From Neobacillus sp. PS3-34 (GTDB lineage: Bacteria; Bacillota; Bacilli; Bacillales; Cytobacillaceae): DNA of 64,000 nt. Shown piece after piece: positions 29,384 to 39,700 of the stretch (within the stretch, counting starts at the first letter, position 1; every line of letters starts with the position of its first letter). The notes under the pieces are model-generated. The model searched no databases, was not told the origin of the DNA, and saw only the letters and a list, made by a program, of their open reading frames with translations. A program made the position numbers and the translations under genes. The DNA lies in the NCBI RefSeq assembly GCF_030915465.1, contig NZ_CP133267.1:2572501-2636500 (forward strand), written 5' to 3'.

Positions 29384-29752
29384 AAAAGCCAGGCCGAAGC
29401 CTGGCTCAGGTATCTAAAAGATGGGGAATTTCAGTTTACCCGTCGTTTGGGTTCATTTACCCGTCAAATATAGAAAATACCCGTCTAGTTTTTACATTTA
29501 CCCGTCAATTAAAAGGGAATACCCGTTTTTCGTATTCTGACCCTGATCTGTTCCTATTAAAAAGCCAGGTGTTAGCCTGGCTCAGGTCACTTAAATAGAG
29601 GGGATTTTCGTTTTACCCACCGCTTTGGTTCAATTACCCACCGAATATGGAAAAATACCGACCCAATTCAGTGATTTACCCACCAAAATCAAAAATCTTT
29701 ATTTTTCTGACCCTATCCCAATCCAATTAAAAAACCCATCTGGCTCAGGTAC
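29384..29752. repeat. Noncoding repeat with AGCCAGG hairpin and CCCGTC / CCCACC motifs
   Basis: Two copies of about 175 bp and the start of a third (landmarks at 29385, 29561 and about 29732). Each starts with an AAAGCCAGG...CCTGGCTCAGG hairpin, then four spaced TTTACCC(GTC) or TTACCCACC motifs, then TTCTGACCCTRTC. The second copy replaces CCCGTC by CCCACC throughout, so the motif changed in a concerted way. Confidence 0.88.
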
Positions 29753-29807
29753 AGTAACCTACACTTGTAACAGGCACCACCCAAATAGATTCCAACCAAA
29801 CAAAAAA

Positions 29808-29847
29808 GTGACAGGCACCTCCCAGAAAATTGGAAGGTGCCTGTCAC
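29808..29847. repeat. GTGACAGGCACC palindrome, complete copy 2
   Basis: GTGACAGGCACCTCCCA and TGGAAGGTGCCTGTCAC arms (one mismatch) around GAAAAT. It lies just beyond the 3' end of the immune inhibitor A gene; a degenerate half copy (CAGGCACCACCC) is at 29771-29782. Confidence 0.9.
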
Positions 29848-29879
29848 CGCATCTAGTCACGACATGTCACCACATCTAT

Positions 29880-32253
29880 TTATTTAAATAGAGTTACTGA
29901 TCCGACGGATTTATCGAGTGATTGATCGTTGACGTTTACCTTTAAGCCGTAGTAGCTAAGGTTTCGTCCGGCATCCGGCAGGTACATATTGTTGTAATCC
30001 TTGTTGTCGGCGAATACTGATACACCATTCTGTTTCGGGAAATTTAATGCCTGGCCGGTTGAATAGATCAAGTTCAAACCAGATGTAGGCAGGAAGTTGA
30101 AGGCAGCGTCCGCTACATGGTATCGGCTGGCGGCTTCAACGCCTATGTTCCACATAAGGTTTGTATCATCGTGGGCGTCAACGACTCCGAGGAATCCTTG
30201 ACCAGGATGGATACCAGTCCAGTTTTCATTATAGCTATTATCAACATACCAAACTACTAAACCACCATCATAGCTCATCAAGGAGTTTCCACGTCGGATA
30301 TGGCCAAGACCTGCATCTACGCCATTGTGGCTGCGCCATTCCAATAGATAGTAGTGGTCTGTGTATTTGTTGCCGTCAGACTGCTGGAACCCATTTAAAG
30401 TAAATGGAGAAGCGCCTTCAGCGTTGTCAGTGACAAGCGTTTGGCCATCGGCAACAACCTTGATATTATCGGCAAAGAAGCCTGTATACGATGTGCCCCA
30501 GTCGGTCGCATAACGTATGCGCAATTTGATTTGTTTTCCTGCATAGGCGGATAAATCAAATTTTTGAGCCTGCCAGCCGTTAGAACTTCCTGTAAATCCT
30601 GGCATTGAGTTCAGGATGGACGGATAGCCTTCAGGAACCACGTCGCTTCGTGTGTGGTCATTCCCTAATGACTTCCAAGTAGCGCCGTTATCCGTTGAGA
30701 CCTGGACAAATCCAAAATCCCACTGCTCTTCCGTGTCATACCATGCATCAAAGGTTAACTCTGCTGCTGATTTTCCAGTTAAATCAACATCCGTTACCAT
30801 GTTTGTATCAGATTCATCCTGCTGGCCGCCCCAATATTCGTAGCTGCCACCAGCCGGTTTGTTCATTAGCGTTTTCTTTTGCGGCAAATTCACCTGGATG
30901 GCTTGATGGTTCTGCCCATTTGGCGAGTTTGCCTGATCAAGGAAGAAGGTCGTGCCATTTTTGTTTAAATCGCTAAGGTTTACAACGGTTGGATTCGTCC
31001 ATTTTCCGCCCAAAGTAGTCTGGAAGTAAGACTTTGCCCATGGTGAGAAGCCGCTTGGCTCTGTACCAGGGATTTTTCCAGCCCATGAACCGGAAGACAT
31101 AATGGACCAATATTCAATTGGCTCGCCAGCACCGGAGTAGAGGGTATCATACTCATCCGGCAGGCCTAAGTCGTCGCCGTACTCATGAGCGAACACGCCA
31201 GTTGCTCCGTCTTCAGGCATCATCGTGTAATCGTAGAAACCTGGTAAGCCTTTACCTAATCCATCTGGATCGTAAAAAACAGCTGAACGGTGTGACCAGA
31301 TCGCATTGTCACCAAGTGAGCCGCCGCCGGCTTCCTGTCCCATTCCGGAGTGGATGATTTGGAGGTGGTCAACTAAGCCATCCGGCTCCCAGAAGTTTCC
31401 GTCTCCATCCAAATCATGCGGATCTTCTAAATCGTAATCCTGTAATGGTATTCCTGCCGCTTTTGCAGCAGCATAAGTATCTTTAACTAACTGCTTGGAT
31501 CCCCCAGGTGTTACATTATCATGCCCGCCGGTAGCCTTGTCAGAGCCATAATAGGCTGCAGTGCCCGGGACTTTTAACCAGCCGTATGCCTGCCCGTTTA
31601 CGGTATATGTGCCGCCTGATTGCTGTTCATAATATTGCTTTTGTGATACGAAGTTTTCCCCGTTCGGCCTTTCACCCCATTCCGCCAAAAATCATATCCT
31701 CGTAATGCTGCGGGGTGTAATCAGGATAATAGTTGTCCGTTTCATTCGGCTTGATATTGTTGTGTGGTAAATCAGAGTACTCCACCATCAGTGTGAGCAG
31801 CTTTCCGCTTTTCACCACTCCAGGTGACGGAGATTCTGATACCGGATTAGGGTGAGTTTTGCTGCCCTGCAGCTTTCCGTTATTATGATTTTCAGTAAAG
31901 GCATTGAATGTATTATGTTTATCAGCATCTGCTGCTTTTACCTTCGCTGCAAGCGGGTCGTTTTGCTGATCCGATCCTAGTTCCTTCCCTTTTAATGCAA
32001 TATAATCCTTTAGTGCTTTTTGCTTGGTTGCGTCAGACGCATTCGCCGCAACTTTCCCCTGCTTAATTAGCAAGGCAATTAACTTTTCATCATTTACTAA
32101 TGCTAAATCCAATGAGCTGTGTGATTGGGTCTGGGCTTTTACTTTGAGCGCATGATCGACTGTCGCCGAACCGCCAAAGTTCCCAGGGAATCCCGTAAAT
32201 AAGGTGCCTGCAACTACGACAGACGTTAAACCTGATTTAAAAAATTTGTTCAA
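29880..32253 (-). pseudogene. ina: Immune inhibitor A metalloprotease (M6), frameshifted near 31680
   Basis: Secreted zinc metalloprotease that degrades host or antimicrobial proteins. About 790 residues, the usual size. Signal region SGLTSVVVAGTLFTGF, propeptide with HPNPVSESPSPG, then catalytic start LTLMVEYSDLPHNN and HYEDMIFGG. One extra base at 31679-31682 shifts frame; the rest begins WGERPNGENFVSQKQYYEQ. The zinc segment reads FAHEYGDDLGLPDEYD, so the third ligand position of HEXXH is Asp (codon at 31173-31175). The catalytic domain is followed by WSIMSSGSWAGK and a beta-rich MAM-like region. Divergent from sipW. Confidence 0.92.
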
Positions 32254-32479
32254 TGAAAAACCCCCTCATAATTATTTGTTACAATCTCATAATATTCTAA
32301 AAATTTTACTAATAATAGAAGAGTTGCTCATCAAATCCCGACAGGTCCAACGGCCTATTATTTTCATAATATATCAACGCTTAATACCTATGAAACCAGC
32401 CATATCAAGGCTTTCTTAGCATTTTTAAAAAATAATGCATAGTAGAATGTGCTGATTTTCACTAGAGGAAAACATAGAA

Positions 32480-32512
32480 TTTGTCGTATTTTAACGAACG
32501 AAACTGTTCTCA
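32480..32512 (+). promoter_or_regulatory. Possible regulatory sites before sipW
   Basis: TTTGTCGTA at 32480-32488 (one mismatch to the Spo0A box) and GTTCTCA at 32506-32512 (one mismatch to the SinR motif GTTCTYT) lie in the sipW / inhibitor A divergent gap. In B. subtilis the tasA operon is controlled by SinR and Spo0A; here both sites are imperfect. Confidence 0.3.
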
Positions 32513-32590
32513 ATAACGTTGACTATTAAAAGAAAATCTAGTAAATTTGTCATGTGGATGTTCACTATAAAGTACAAAAGGAGTGATATA

Positions 32591-33136
32591 TTGAACGCGC
32601 AGTGGCGAAAAGTGATTTCCTATCTATTTACCGTACTTGTTCTGGGGTGTATTGGCTTTTTAGTATTCGTCACACAGGAAGCCAAACAAAATCCAAATGA
32701 GATTCCAACATTCTTTGGATATAAGCCCATGACGGTACTGACCAACAGCATGCTCCCGAATATCAGTGCAGGGGACATGGTGTTCGTTAAACAGAACGAT
32801 TATAGCAGTATAAAAAAAGGTGACATTATCTCCTTTAAAGTTTCCGATGATCGGATTGTCACGCACCGTGTGCTCCGGGTCACAAAGGAAGGTTTTCTGA
32901 CAAAGGGTGATAACAATAATGTAAAAGACAATTGGCTCGTAAAGCCGGATAGCCTGGTGGGCGAGGTAGCCTTGACAATCCCTAAAGCTGGCTATATTTC
33001 GAAATTCGTATCCAGCAAAATCGGTTTTGGACTATTTATTATCCTGCCGCTCTTTTTACTCGTTTTGATCGAAGTGTACCAAAGAGTGCTGGCCGCATTG
33101 GACAAACGGGAAAATGAGGCAGTCACAAAAGCGTAG
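32591..33136 (+). CDS. sipW: Signal peptidase I, SipW type
   Basis: 181 residues from TTG 32591, behind AAAGGAGTG. ER-type signal peptidase with a Ser-His dyad: Ser in VLTNSMLPNISAGDM (about residue 54) and His in DDRIVTHRVLRV (about 94), plus KKGDIISFKV and FLTKGDNNN. Membrane segments at about 9-27 and near 155-175 (FGLFIILPLFLLVLIEVY). SipW processes TasA/camelysin-type matrix proteins; the two genes after it encode such substrates. Confidence 0.93.
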   Translation: MNAQWRKVISYLFTVLVLGCIGFLVFVTQEAKQNPNEIPTFFGYKPMTVLTNSMLPNISAGDMVFVKQNDYSSIKKGDIISFKVSDDRIVTHRVLRVTKEGFLTKGDNNNVKDNWLVKPDSLVGEVALTIPKAGYISKFVSSKIGFGLFIILPLFLLVLIEVYQRVLAALDKRENEAVTKA

Positions 33137-33198
33137 TTTCTATTAATAGGGGTTTTACAAAAATTTATATATAAAATCAATTCAGGAGGAATGGAAGA

Positions 33199-33918
33199 AT
33201 GAAGAACATTAAAAAGGCATTATTGGCAACATCAATGGCTGGGGCATTAGTAGTAAGTGCAGGGTATGGTACATATTCCTGGTTCACATCCTCAACACAG
33301 GCTGCCGGCAGCATCCAAAACGGTACATTATCCGTTAACAATGGCCAAACAATCACAACGAAGCTTTTTGATGGTGCACGCTTTGCACCTTCACAAGTAA
33401 TCTGGGGTAATATGGTTACTCTTGATAACACAGGCGATCTGGATCAAACTCTAAAGCTTACCTATAATGCAAGTGTCGATAAAGCACCTGCAACTCCTTA
33501 TAAAATCATGTATATCGCGTTCAAATCAAAAACGATGCCGACACAGGACGAGCTGCTGGACTGGAGAATACAGTGGGAAAAAGGCTTCTTCAATGGAAAC
33601 TTTAACCCTAATGCAATGGCGAAAAATGGACAGGTTTCCACTCTTCCGGCTGGCGTACAAGTCGTGACAGGCGAAGCGACGCTTGATGATGTCCAGGCTG
33701 CGGCGGCTGTAAGGACAGCTGTAAATGCAGATGGAACGAAGAAATATAAGATCGGAAATGATGAATTCTTTACATTAAAATCAGACGAGTATATCAGTAT
33801 CGCGTTTGATGTGAAGATGGATGATAATGCAGGAAATGAATATCAAGGTGCGAAATACGATGGTAACCTGCAAGTCCAGGCAAAACAAACCGATTTCGGA
33901 TCAAAGTACGACAAATAA
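33199..33918 (+). CDS. tasA: TasA / camelysin (CalY) family biofilm fibre protein
   Basis: 239 residues. The SipW-type signal LLATSMAGALVVSAGYGTYSW (about 8-28) is followed by FTSSTQAAGSIQNGTLSV, the typical mature start of TasA and CalY. The body has the TasA-like beta pattern (GNMVTLDNTGDLDQTLKLTY, YISIAFDVKMDDNAGNEYQG). It is secreted and forms matrix fibres; camelysin members are also reported as surface metalloproteins. A strong AGGAGGAATGG ribosome site suggests high expression. 62 bases after sipW. Confidence 0.92.
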   Translation: MKNIKKALLATSMAGALVVSAGYGTYSWFTSSTQAAGSIQNGTLSVNNGQTITTKLFDGARFAPSQVIWGNMVTLDNTGDLDQTLKLTYNASVDKAPATPYKIMYIAFKSKTMPTQDELLDWRIQWEKGFFNGNFNPNAMAKNGQVSTLPAGVQVVTGEATLDDVQAAAAVRTAVNADGTKKYKIGNDEFFTLKSDEYISIAFDVKMDDNAGNEYQGAKYDGNLQVQAKQTDFGSKYDK

Positions 33919-34070
33919 AAACCACGATGCACGAATGGGAGGCAGTCGATTTTTCCGGCTGCCTCCATCATTAATCGATAATAAAACTTCTTCACTGAGA
34001 ACAGTGTCGAGCTCCTGCGCCTGTCGGGTGAGCATGGCGCTTGCGTTTTACATAGAAAGGAGAGAATAAG

Positions 34071-34823
34071 ATGTACAACAGGTTAAGGAAATTCCAAAGT
34101 CATAGGCGTAAAGGGTACATAAAGTACACCGCATTAAGCTCTGCACTCATTTTTTCTTTGTTCTATTATATGGCAGGTGCCCTAGCTGCAACTCCCGGTA
34201 CATTTGCATGGTTTACGTCTGAAACCAATGCTTCCGGCACAATCCAAACAGCCACAACCTCTGACCTGTTAAAAATCGAGGCATCTGATGTTGATTATCG
34301 TAAAAACTGCACCATTTCGAACTCCATAACGATAAAAAATATTTCTGAATTAGAAACCACGGTTACAGTCGCCGTCGCCACAAATAAAGGCGATAAAGTC
34401 CTGGTATCCAAACACCTGAATCCCGGCAAGTCAGTAACAACCAATCCCGACGAAATCACGAAGCTGAATAATAAATGCAGCCTTGATCATATTGAATACA
34501 AAATCAAAGCCTTCAATTACTTTGTAGATGAAACCTACACAGTAGCCGTAGACAAAGACAAAATGAAGCAGCCAGCCGATCCTCCTAAGAAAGATGAAAG
34601 TACAAGCGATAAAGCGGAGCCGGAAAAAGCGACGACCGATACGGTGACAGGCACCTCCCAGAAAACTTCCAATGAAGATACCAAAAGTCCGGCTCCTGAT
34701 CAACCAAGTGTAGAAGAACCGTCCCAGGTGACACCTGCTCAGGAGGAACCGGTAGTAAAAGAGAATGATAAAGAGGACAGCAAGCAGGAGGAAAACACAA
34801 AAGTGGAGTTGCCGCAGCAATAG
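34071..34823 (+). CDS. TasA-related / TapA-like accessory matrix protein
   Basis: 250 residues. An atypical signal (SSALIFSLFYYMAGALAATPG, about 23-43) is followed by TFAWFTSETNASGTIQTAT, matching the SipW substrate mature start. A beta domain follows to about 165, with two cysteines (NCTISN at about 82 and KCSLDHIEY), as in TapA. The C-terminal third is a low-complexity Lys-Glu-Pro tail. Part of that tail (TVTGTSQKTSN) is encoded by an inserted half-copy of the GTGACAGGCACC repeat at 34644-34663. AGAAAGGAGAGAAT precedes the ATG. Probable assembly partner of TasA; gene order differs from B. subtilis tapA-sipW-tasA. Confidence 0.75.
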   Translation: MYNRLRKFQSHRRKGYIKYTALSSALIFSLFYYMAGALAATPGTFAWFTSETNASGTIQTATTSDLLKIEASDVDYRKNCTISNSITIKNISELETTVTVAVATNKGDKVLVSKHLNPGKSVTTNPDEITKLNNKCSLDHIEYKIKAFNYFVDETYTVAVDKDKMKQPADPPKKDESTSDKAEPEKATTDTVTGTSQKTSNEDTKSPAPDQPSVEEPSQVTPAQEEPVVKENDKEDSKQEENTKVELPQQ

Positions 34824-34835
34824 AATATTTCATTA

Positions 34836-34871
34836 AATACATCCTGGTTTTTCATGGAACCAGGATGTATT
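34836..34871 (+). terminator. Hairpin after the TapA-like gene
   Basis: Perfect 14-bp stem AATACATCCTGGTT / AACCAGGATGTATT, loop TTTCATGG; no T run follows, so it may be weak or act in RNA stability. Confidence 0.55.
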
Positions 34872-35087
34872 GCGTTGTCCGGGTAAACAAATATTTCATT
34901 TTAGGTAAAATATACCTAAAAATAAAAGGGAAACAGTTTAATGTGTGGAATATATAGGGAGTTACATGAGAGGAAGTACCCGGCACCAAACCAGATTCAA
35001 ATCAGGTGCAAAATCTTGTAACATTTTCCATTTTAGTACGTCATATAAAATATAAAAAAACGAAAAACAAAAGGGGAATAGGGAAGA

Positions 35088-35624
35088 ATGAAGAGACGAT
35101 TAATGGCGGTGATTGTGGCGCTGGTGATGGGGTTGGGGCTATTAGTATGGCCACAAGGGAGCTATGCGGCAACAACGAAGGATCAGCTGATTGTGATTAA
35201 TAAACAAACAAACCAGCTCGCTTTCTTTGAAAACGGCAAGTTAATAAAAACGTATCCGGTCGCAACCGGAAGAACGCCAAAGCTTACACCTGAGGGCAGC
35301 TTTTACGTCCGCGAAAAAATTGTGAACCGCCCATATTATAAGCTGCACATCAAAGGCGGCGATCCGAGAAATCCATTGGGCAACCGCTGGATGGGTCTCA
35401 GTGCCAGTGAACACGGATCGTACCCTTACGGCATCCATGGAACAAACAACGAAAGCTCGATTGGCAAACATATTTCCGGTGGCTGCATCCGTATGCACAA
35501 CAAGGATGTGCAGGAGCTATTTGCAAAAATTCAAACCAAGGCGAAGGTAGTGATCGTCACTTCCAAAAGCACACTCACCGCTATCGCGAAACCGTATTTA
35601 AAGGTGACAGTTGCGAAAAAATAG
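35088..35624 (+). CDS. Secreted L,D-transpeptidase (YkuD domain)
   Basis: 178 residues: signal peptide (MAVIVALVMGLGLLVWPQGSYA) and a single YkuD domain (about 35-155). The catalytic motif HGTNNESSIGKHISGGCIRM has the active cysteine and its histidine partner; HIKGGDPRNPLGNRWMGL is also typical. It makes 3-3 cross-links or attaches proteins to peptidoglycan outside the membrane. No LysM domain, unlike YkuD itself. GAATAGGGAAGA ribosome site before ATG 35088. Confidence 0.93.
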   Translation: MKRRLMAVIVALVMGLGLLVWPQGSYAATTKDQLIVINKQTNQLAFFENGKLIKTYPVATGRTPKLTPEGSFYVREKIVNRPYYKLHIKGGDPRNPLGNRWMGLSASEHGSYPYGIHGTNNESSIGKHISGGCIRMHNKDVQELFAKIQTKAKVVIVTSKSTLTAIAKPYLKVTVAKK

Positions 35625-35626
35625 AA

Positions 35627-35664
35627 AAAAGCAGAAGTCCCTTAAAGGATTTCTGCTTTTCTTC
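35627..35664. terminator. Terminator between convergent genes
   Basis: Stem AAAAGCAGAAGTCC / GGATTTCTGCTTTT (one mismatch), loop CTTAAA, T-rich tail; T runs exist on both strands. Confidence 0.85.
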
Positions 35665-35674
35665 TTATTAAAAA

Positions 35675-36289
35675 CTATTTGTGAAGGACGGGATCGATAT
35701 AAGTGACGTTGTCAGCCATTGAGAGCAGATTGTCCGTGTTCATACTTTCAAAGTCTGTTTTATTAATGGATTCATTGAGGTAGGTAACATCTAAAATTTT
35801 CTTTTGAACACTATTGCCGGATTGATCGGCTTGTGATTGGTTTGAAATCAATTCAACGCTTTTTACCATGAAATGGCCCTTTTTTATCCCCCATAATATA
35901 TTGGCAATATCCTGTTGGATGGTATAGGGCAGTAAACTCTCATTTGCGTTCGCATCAGGGGTAAAGTTTATGATGATATGGTCACCATGATCGATAACGA
36001 CATCGGTAATTTTTTGTGCGCCTTTTTCCGGGGGGAGTCCAAGCTGTTCGTAGACAGCGCTTCTTACATTGTCAGGCGTAGCTTTTTTAGTTTGAGTTTC
36101 GTCCATTTTTGCTGTCGGCGCTGCTTTCTTTTGGGCAGCCTGCTGCTTGTCTTTTTCTATATTATTTGGTGTTGCTTGATTGTGAGAACAGGCAGCAGAA
36201 ATCAGCATGATGGAAATAGAAATAGCGACGAGAAGAATCCTTTTATCATACCTACCAAATTTATCTGTAAAACCAATAATCATTTTCAT
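35675..36289 (-). CDS. Lipoprotein of unknown function
   Basis: 204 residues. A hydrophobic segment ILLVAISISIMLISAACSH ends in the lipobox ISAAC (Cys at about 34). A lysine/glutamine-rich linker follows, then a globular part with VRSAVYEQLGLPPEKGAQKI, VIDHGDHIIINFTP and ILDVTYLNESINKTDFESM. It may be distantly related to GerM/sporulation-type lipoproteins, but I cannot confirm. Start ATG 36289 follows AAAGGGGTAATTTC. Convergent with the L,D-transpeptidase. Confidence 0.7.
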   Translation of the reverse strand: MKMIIGFTDKFGRYDKRILLVAISISIMLISAACSHNQATPNNIEKDKQQAAQKKAAPTAKMDETQTKKATPDNVRSAVYEQLGLPPEKGAQKITDVVIDHGDHIIINFTPDANANESLLPYTIQQDIANILWGIKKGHFMVKSVELISNQSQADQSGNSVQKKILDVTYLNESINKTDFESMNTDNLLSMADNVTYIDPVLHK

Positions 36290-36369
36290 GAAATTACCCC
36301 TTTCTTCTATTTATATCTTCTTCTTTTAAGTTTACTTCATTTTCCCGTATCTGTGCACCGAAGTTTACA

Positions 36370-36411
36370 GGTGACAGGCACCTTCCAATAAATTGGAAGG
36401 TGCCTGTCACC
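36370..36411. repeat. GTGACAGGCACC palindrome, complete copy 3
   Basis: 19-bp perfect arms (GGTGACAGGCACCTTCCAA and its complement) around TAAA. It lies in the divergent gap between the lipoprotein and the nucleotidase; no T run follows. The rest of 36412-36715 shows only weak Spo0A-like sequences (TTTGTAGAA at 36582-36590). Confidence 0.92.
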
Positions 36412-36715
36412 AAAATCTGCTAGTTAATTTGTACTAGTTAAAAAAAAGTGAATTATTGTTAAGAGTTTTTAAATTTATCAGAAGAATCTTCCGTTACTAA
36501 CTATTTTATTATATAATGATTAGGTGGGCTTTTTTGTCATAGGTTACAAATGTAGGGAGTAATAGATTACTATTTTACTATTTTGTAGAAATATGTCATA
36601 AAAGCTCAGCGTATGAGAGTCTCGACTCTAAACGGCTACATACATCAAAGTGAGTTACCATCTTTTGGGGATTGTGGGATTCTTAAAACTAAGAAAAGGA
36701 CAGGTGTAAAGCCGA

Positions 36716-39700
36716 ATGAAGAAAAAGAATTTCGGTAAAATTAGCAGGTTAACTGCGACTGCTGTACTGTTTAGTACCCTTGTATCACCTATTGGATCGT
36801 TCCATGCGAAAGCGGATGCAAACTCCGGGAATACAGCAAAGCTGCGTATCCTGGAAACGACAGATCTTCACGACAATGTTATGGCATACGATTACTACCA
36901 GGATACAGGCAATAATATCAATTATGGTCTTTCCAAGACAGCAAGCTTGATTCAACAGGCTCGTTCAGAGGTTGATGCAAGCAACTCCATGCTGTTTGAT
37001 GCCGGTGATTTGCTTCAGGGTAACCCAATGGCAGATTATGTGGCAAAAGTCCGTGGCCTAACGGATACGGATGTCCACCCAATGTTCAGAGCAATGGCAA
37101 AGTTACACTATGATGCAGGTATTCCGGGTAACCATGAATTCAACTATGGTTTGCCATATCTGAATACAGCATTGAAAAATGTTCCATACCCGTTCTTGAA
37201 TGCAAATATTTATGTTGACGATCATGATAATGATCCAACAAATGACCAGAACTATTTCACACCTTATAAAATCATCGACAAAACCTTTAAAGACAATGCT
37301 GGAAACACACAAACGGTTAAGGTTGGTGTGGTAGGCTTCGCACCACCGCAAATCCTGCAGTGGGATAAAGACAATCTTGAAGGTAAAGTTATCGTAAAAG
37401 ATATTGTTCAAACGGCTAATAAATACGTTGCAGAAATGAAAGCTAATGGAGCACAAGTTATCGTTGCGATTGCGCACTCGGGCTGTGACGTAACGAATGA
37501 AAGGCCAGCAGGATGCAGAAAATGCTGTTTTTTCATTGAGTAAGGTAGATGGCATTGATGCTCTTCTTTTCGGACATGCCCATTATAACTTCCCAGGAGG
37601 AAAGGAATTCCACCAGGGTAGTAATTTAAGCAATCCGGATCTTCCAGGACTGGATAACACAAAAGGAACAATCAACGGAACTCCTGCAGTAGAAGCTGGA
37701 TTCTGGGGAAATAACCTTGGTGTTCTTGATTTAGCACTTGTTCAGCAAGCAGATGGAACGTGGAAAGCGGACAAAGCTGCTTCACAATCAGTTAACCGCG
37801 CTGTAACTGCTACAACTGTCGCAGATACTGATATCGTGAACGAAGTGAAACCTGAACATGATGGAACTCTTGCCTATGTACGCGGGAAAATTGGCGAAAC
37901 AACTGCACCAATGCACAGCTATTTCTCACGCGTAATGGACGATCCAACGATCCAAATTGTGAATAACGCACAAACGGATTATGTGAAAAACTGGATTCAA
38001 ACAAACAAGCCAGAATTAGCGGATATTCCTGTTATATCAGCAGGGGCTCCATTCAAGGCTGGACGCCAAGGATCAGGAGATTATACAAATATTGTAAAAG
38101 GCGACCTTTCAATTAAGAGCGCGAATGACCTTTATCTGTATAACAATACGCTAAAAGCGGTTGAATTAACGGGCGCAGAAGTAAAAGAATGGTTGGAGAT
38201 GTCTGCATCGCAATTTAATCAGATTGATCCGGCTAATGCGAATCCGCAGGAATTAATTAACTATAGCTTCCAGCCTTACAATTTCGACGTCATTGACGGA
38301 GTGAAATATCAGGTGGATGTTACGAAACCTGCAAGATACAACATTGTAACGGGTGATGTAGCCAACGCGGATGCACACCGGATTATCAACTTCACAGACA
38401 TGGATGGCAATGCGATTGATCCTGCACAAAAATTCATCGTTGCAACGAATAACTACCGTGCAAGTGGCGGCGGAAACTTCCCTGGTACAAGGGGCGGACA
38501 TGCAACTGTCGTGGTTGATTCTCCGTTTGAAAACCGCCAGATTTTGATGGATTACATCAAAGCGAAAAAAGTAGTAAATCCTTCAGCAGATTTTAACTGG
38601 AAGATTGCTCCTGTAGGCGGAGTGGCAAAAACATTAACATTCAAATCATCTCCTGCTGCAAAGAATGTCTTAACATCTACTCCGGATGTGAAAGATGTTG
38701 GTGCAATAGCTGATAATTTTGAGCAATATTCTTTAGACCAAAACGTACACGTTCAATTGCTTGGAATCAACGATTTCCATGGCCAATTAAACACTCAAGG
38801 TACGGTTACAGTTAATGGTGTGAAAAAGCCTGTTGGTAAAGCAGCGTACCTTGCGACTTACCTAAGACAGCGCGAAGCAACAAACCCTAATAATACATTA
38901 ATGGTTCAAGCTGGTGACATGGTTGGAGCGAGTGCTCCGGAATCTGCACTTCTTCAAGACGAGCCGACAATCCGTGTGCTAAACAGCCTTGGTTTCGATG
39001 TAGGAACTGTTGGTAACCATGAATTTGATGAAGGCGTAACAGAAATGAAACGCTTAATCTACGGTGGACCACACCCGAAAACGGGAAATGTTCCGTTTGA
39101 AGGTTCAACAATGAAATATGTTGTGGCAAACTTAAAGGATAAAGCAACAGGAGACCTATTATTTGATCCGTATGTAATCAAAAATGTAGGCGGAGAAAAA
39201 ATCGGCTTTATCGGTATCGCATTAAAAGATACTCCAAGTGTGGTTATTCCATCCGCAGTGCAGGATGTTGTATTCACGGATGAAGTAGAAGCAATCAACA
39301 AATATGCGGCTGAGCTAAAGGCTAAAGGTGTTAAATCCATTGTCGTCTTAGCCCATGATCCTGGAACATCTAAAACAGACGGTACAGGTGCAACTGACGT
39401 ATTAGCAGATATCGCGAACAGAACCGATAGTGAAGTAGACGTTATCTTTGGCGGACATAACCATGCTTACATGAATGCAATGGTTAACGGAAAGCTTTTA
39501 CTACAATCTTACTCTTACGGTACTGCATTCTCGGATGTAGATCTTGAAATTGATCCAATCACACACGATATCGTGAAGAAGCAAGGTGAAATTGTTACTA
39601 CTTTCAATGAAGGTGTGACTCCTGACCCTGCAGTAAATGCGATTGTTCAAGATGCGTTAACACAAGTAGCTCCAATTATGAATGAAGTGGTTGGAACAGC

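Noticed and set aside
34431..34842. Minus-strand ORFs opposite the TapA-like gene
   Set aside because: Shadow frames opposite a lysine/glutamate-rich coding region.
36412..36715. Riboswitch (purine type) upstream of yfkN
   Set aside because: A few hairpins are possible, but the conserved purine-riboswitch core sequences are absent.
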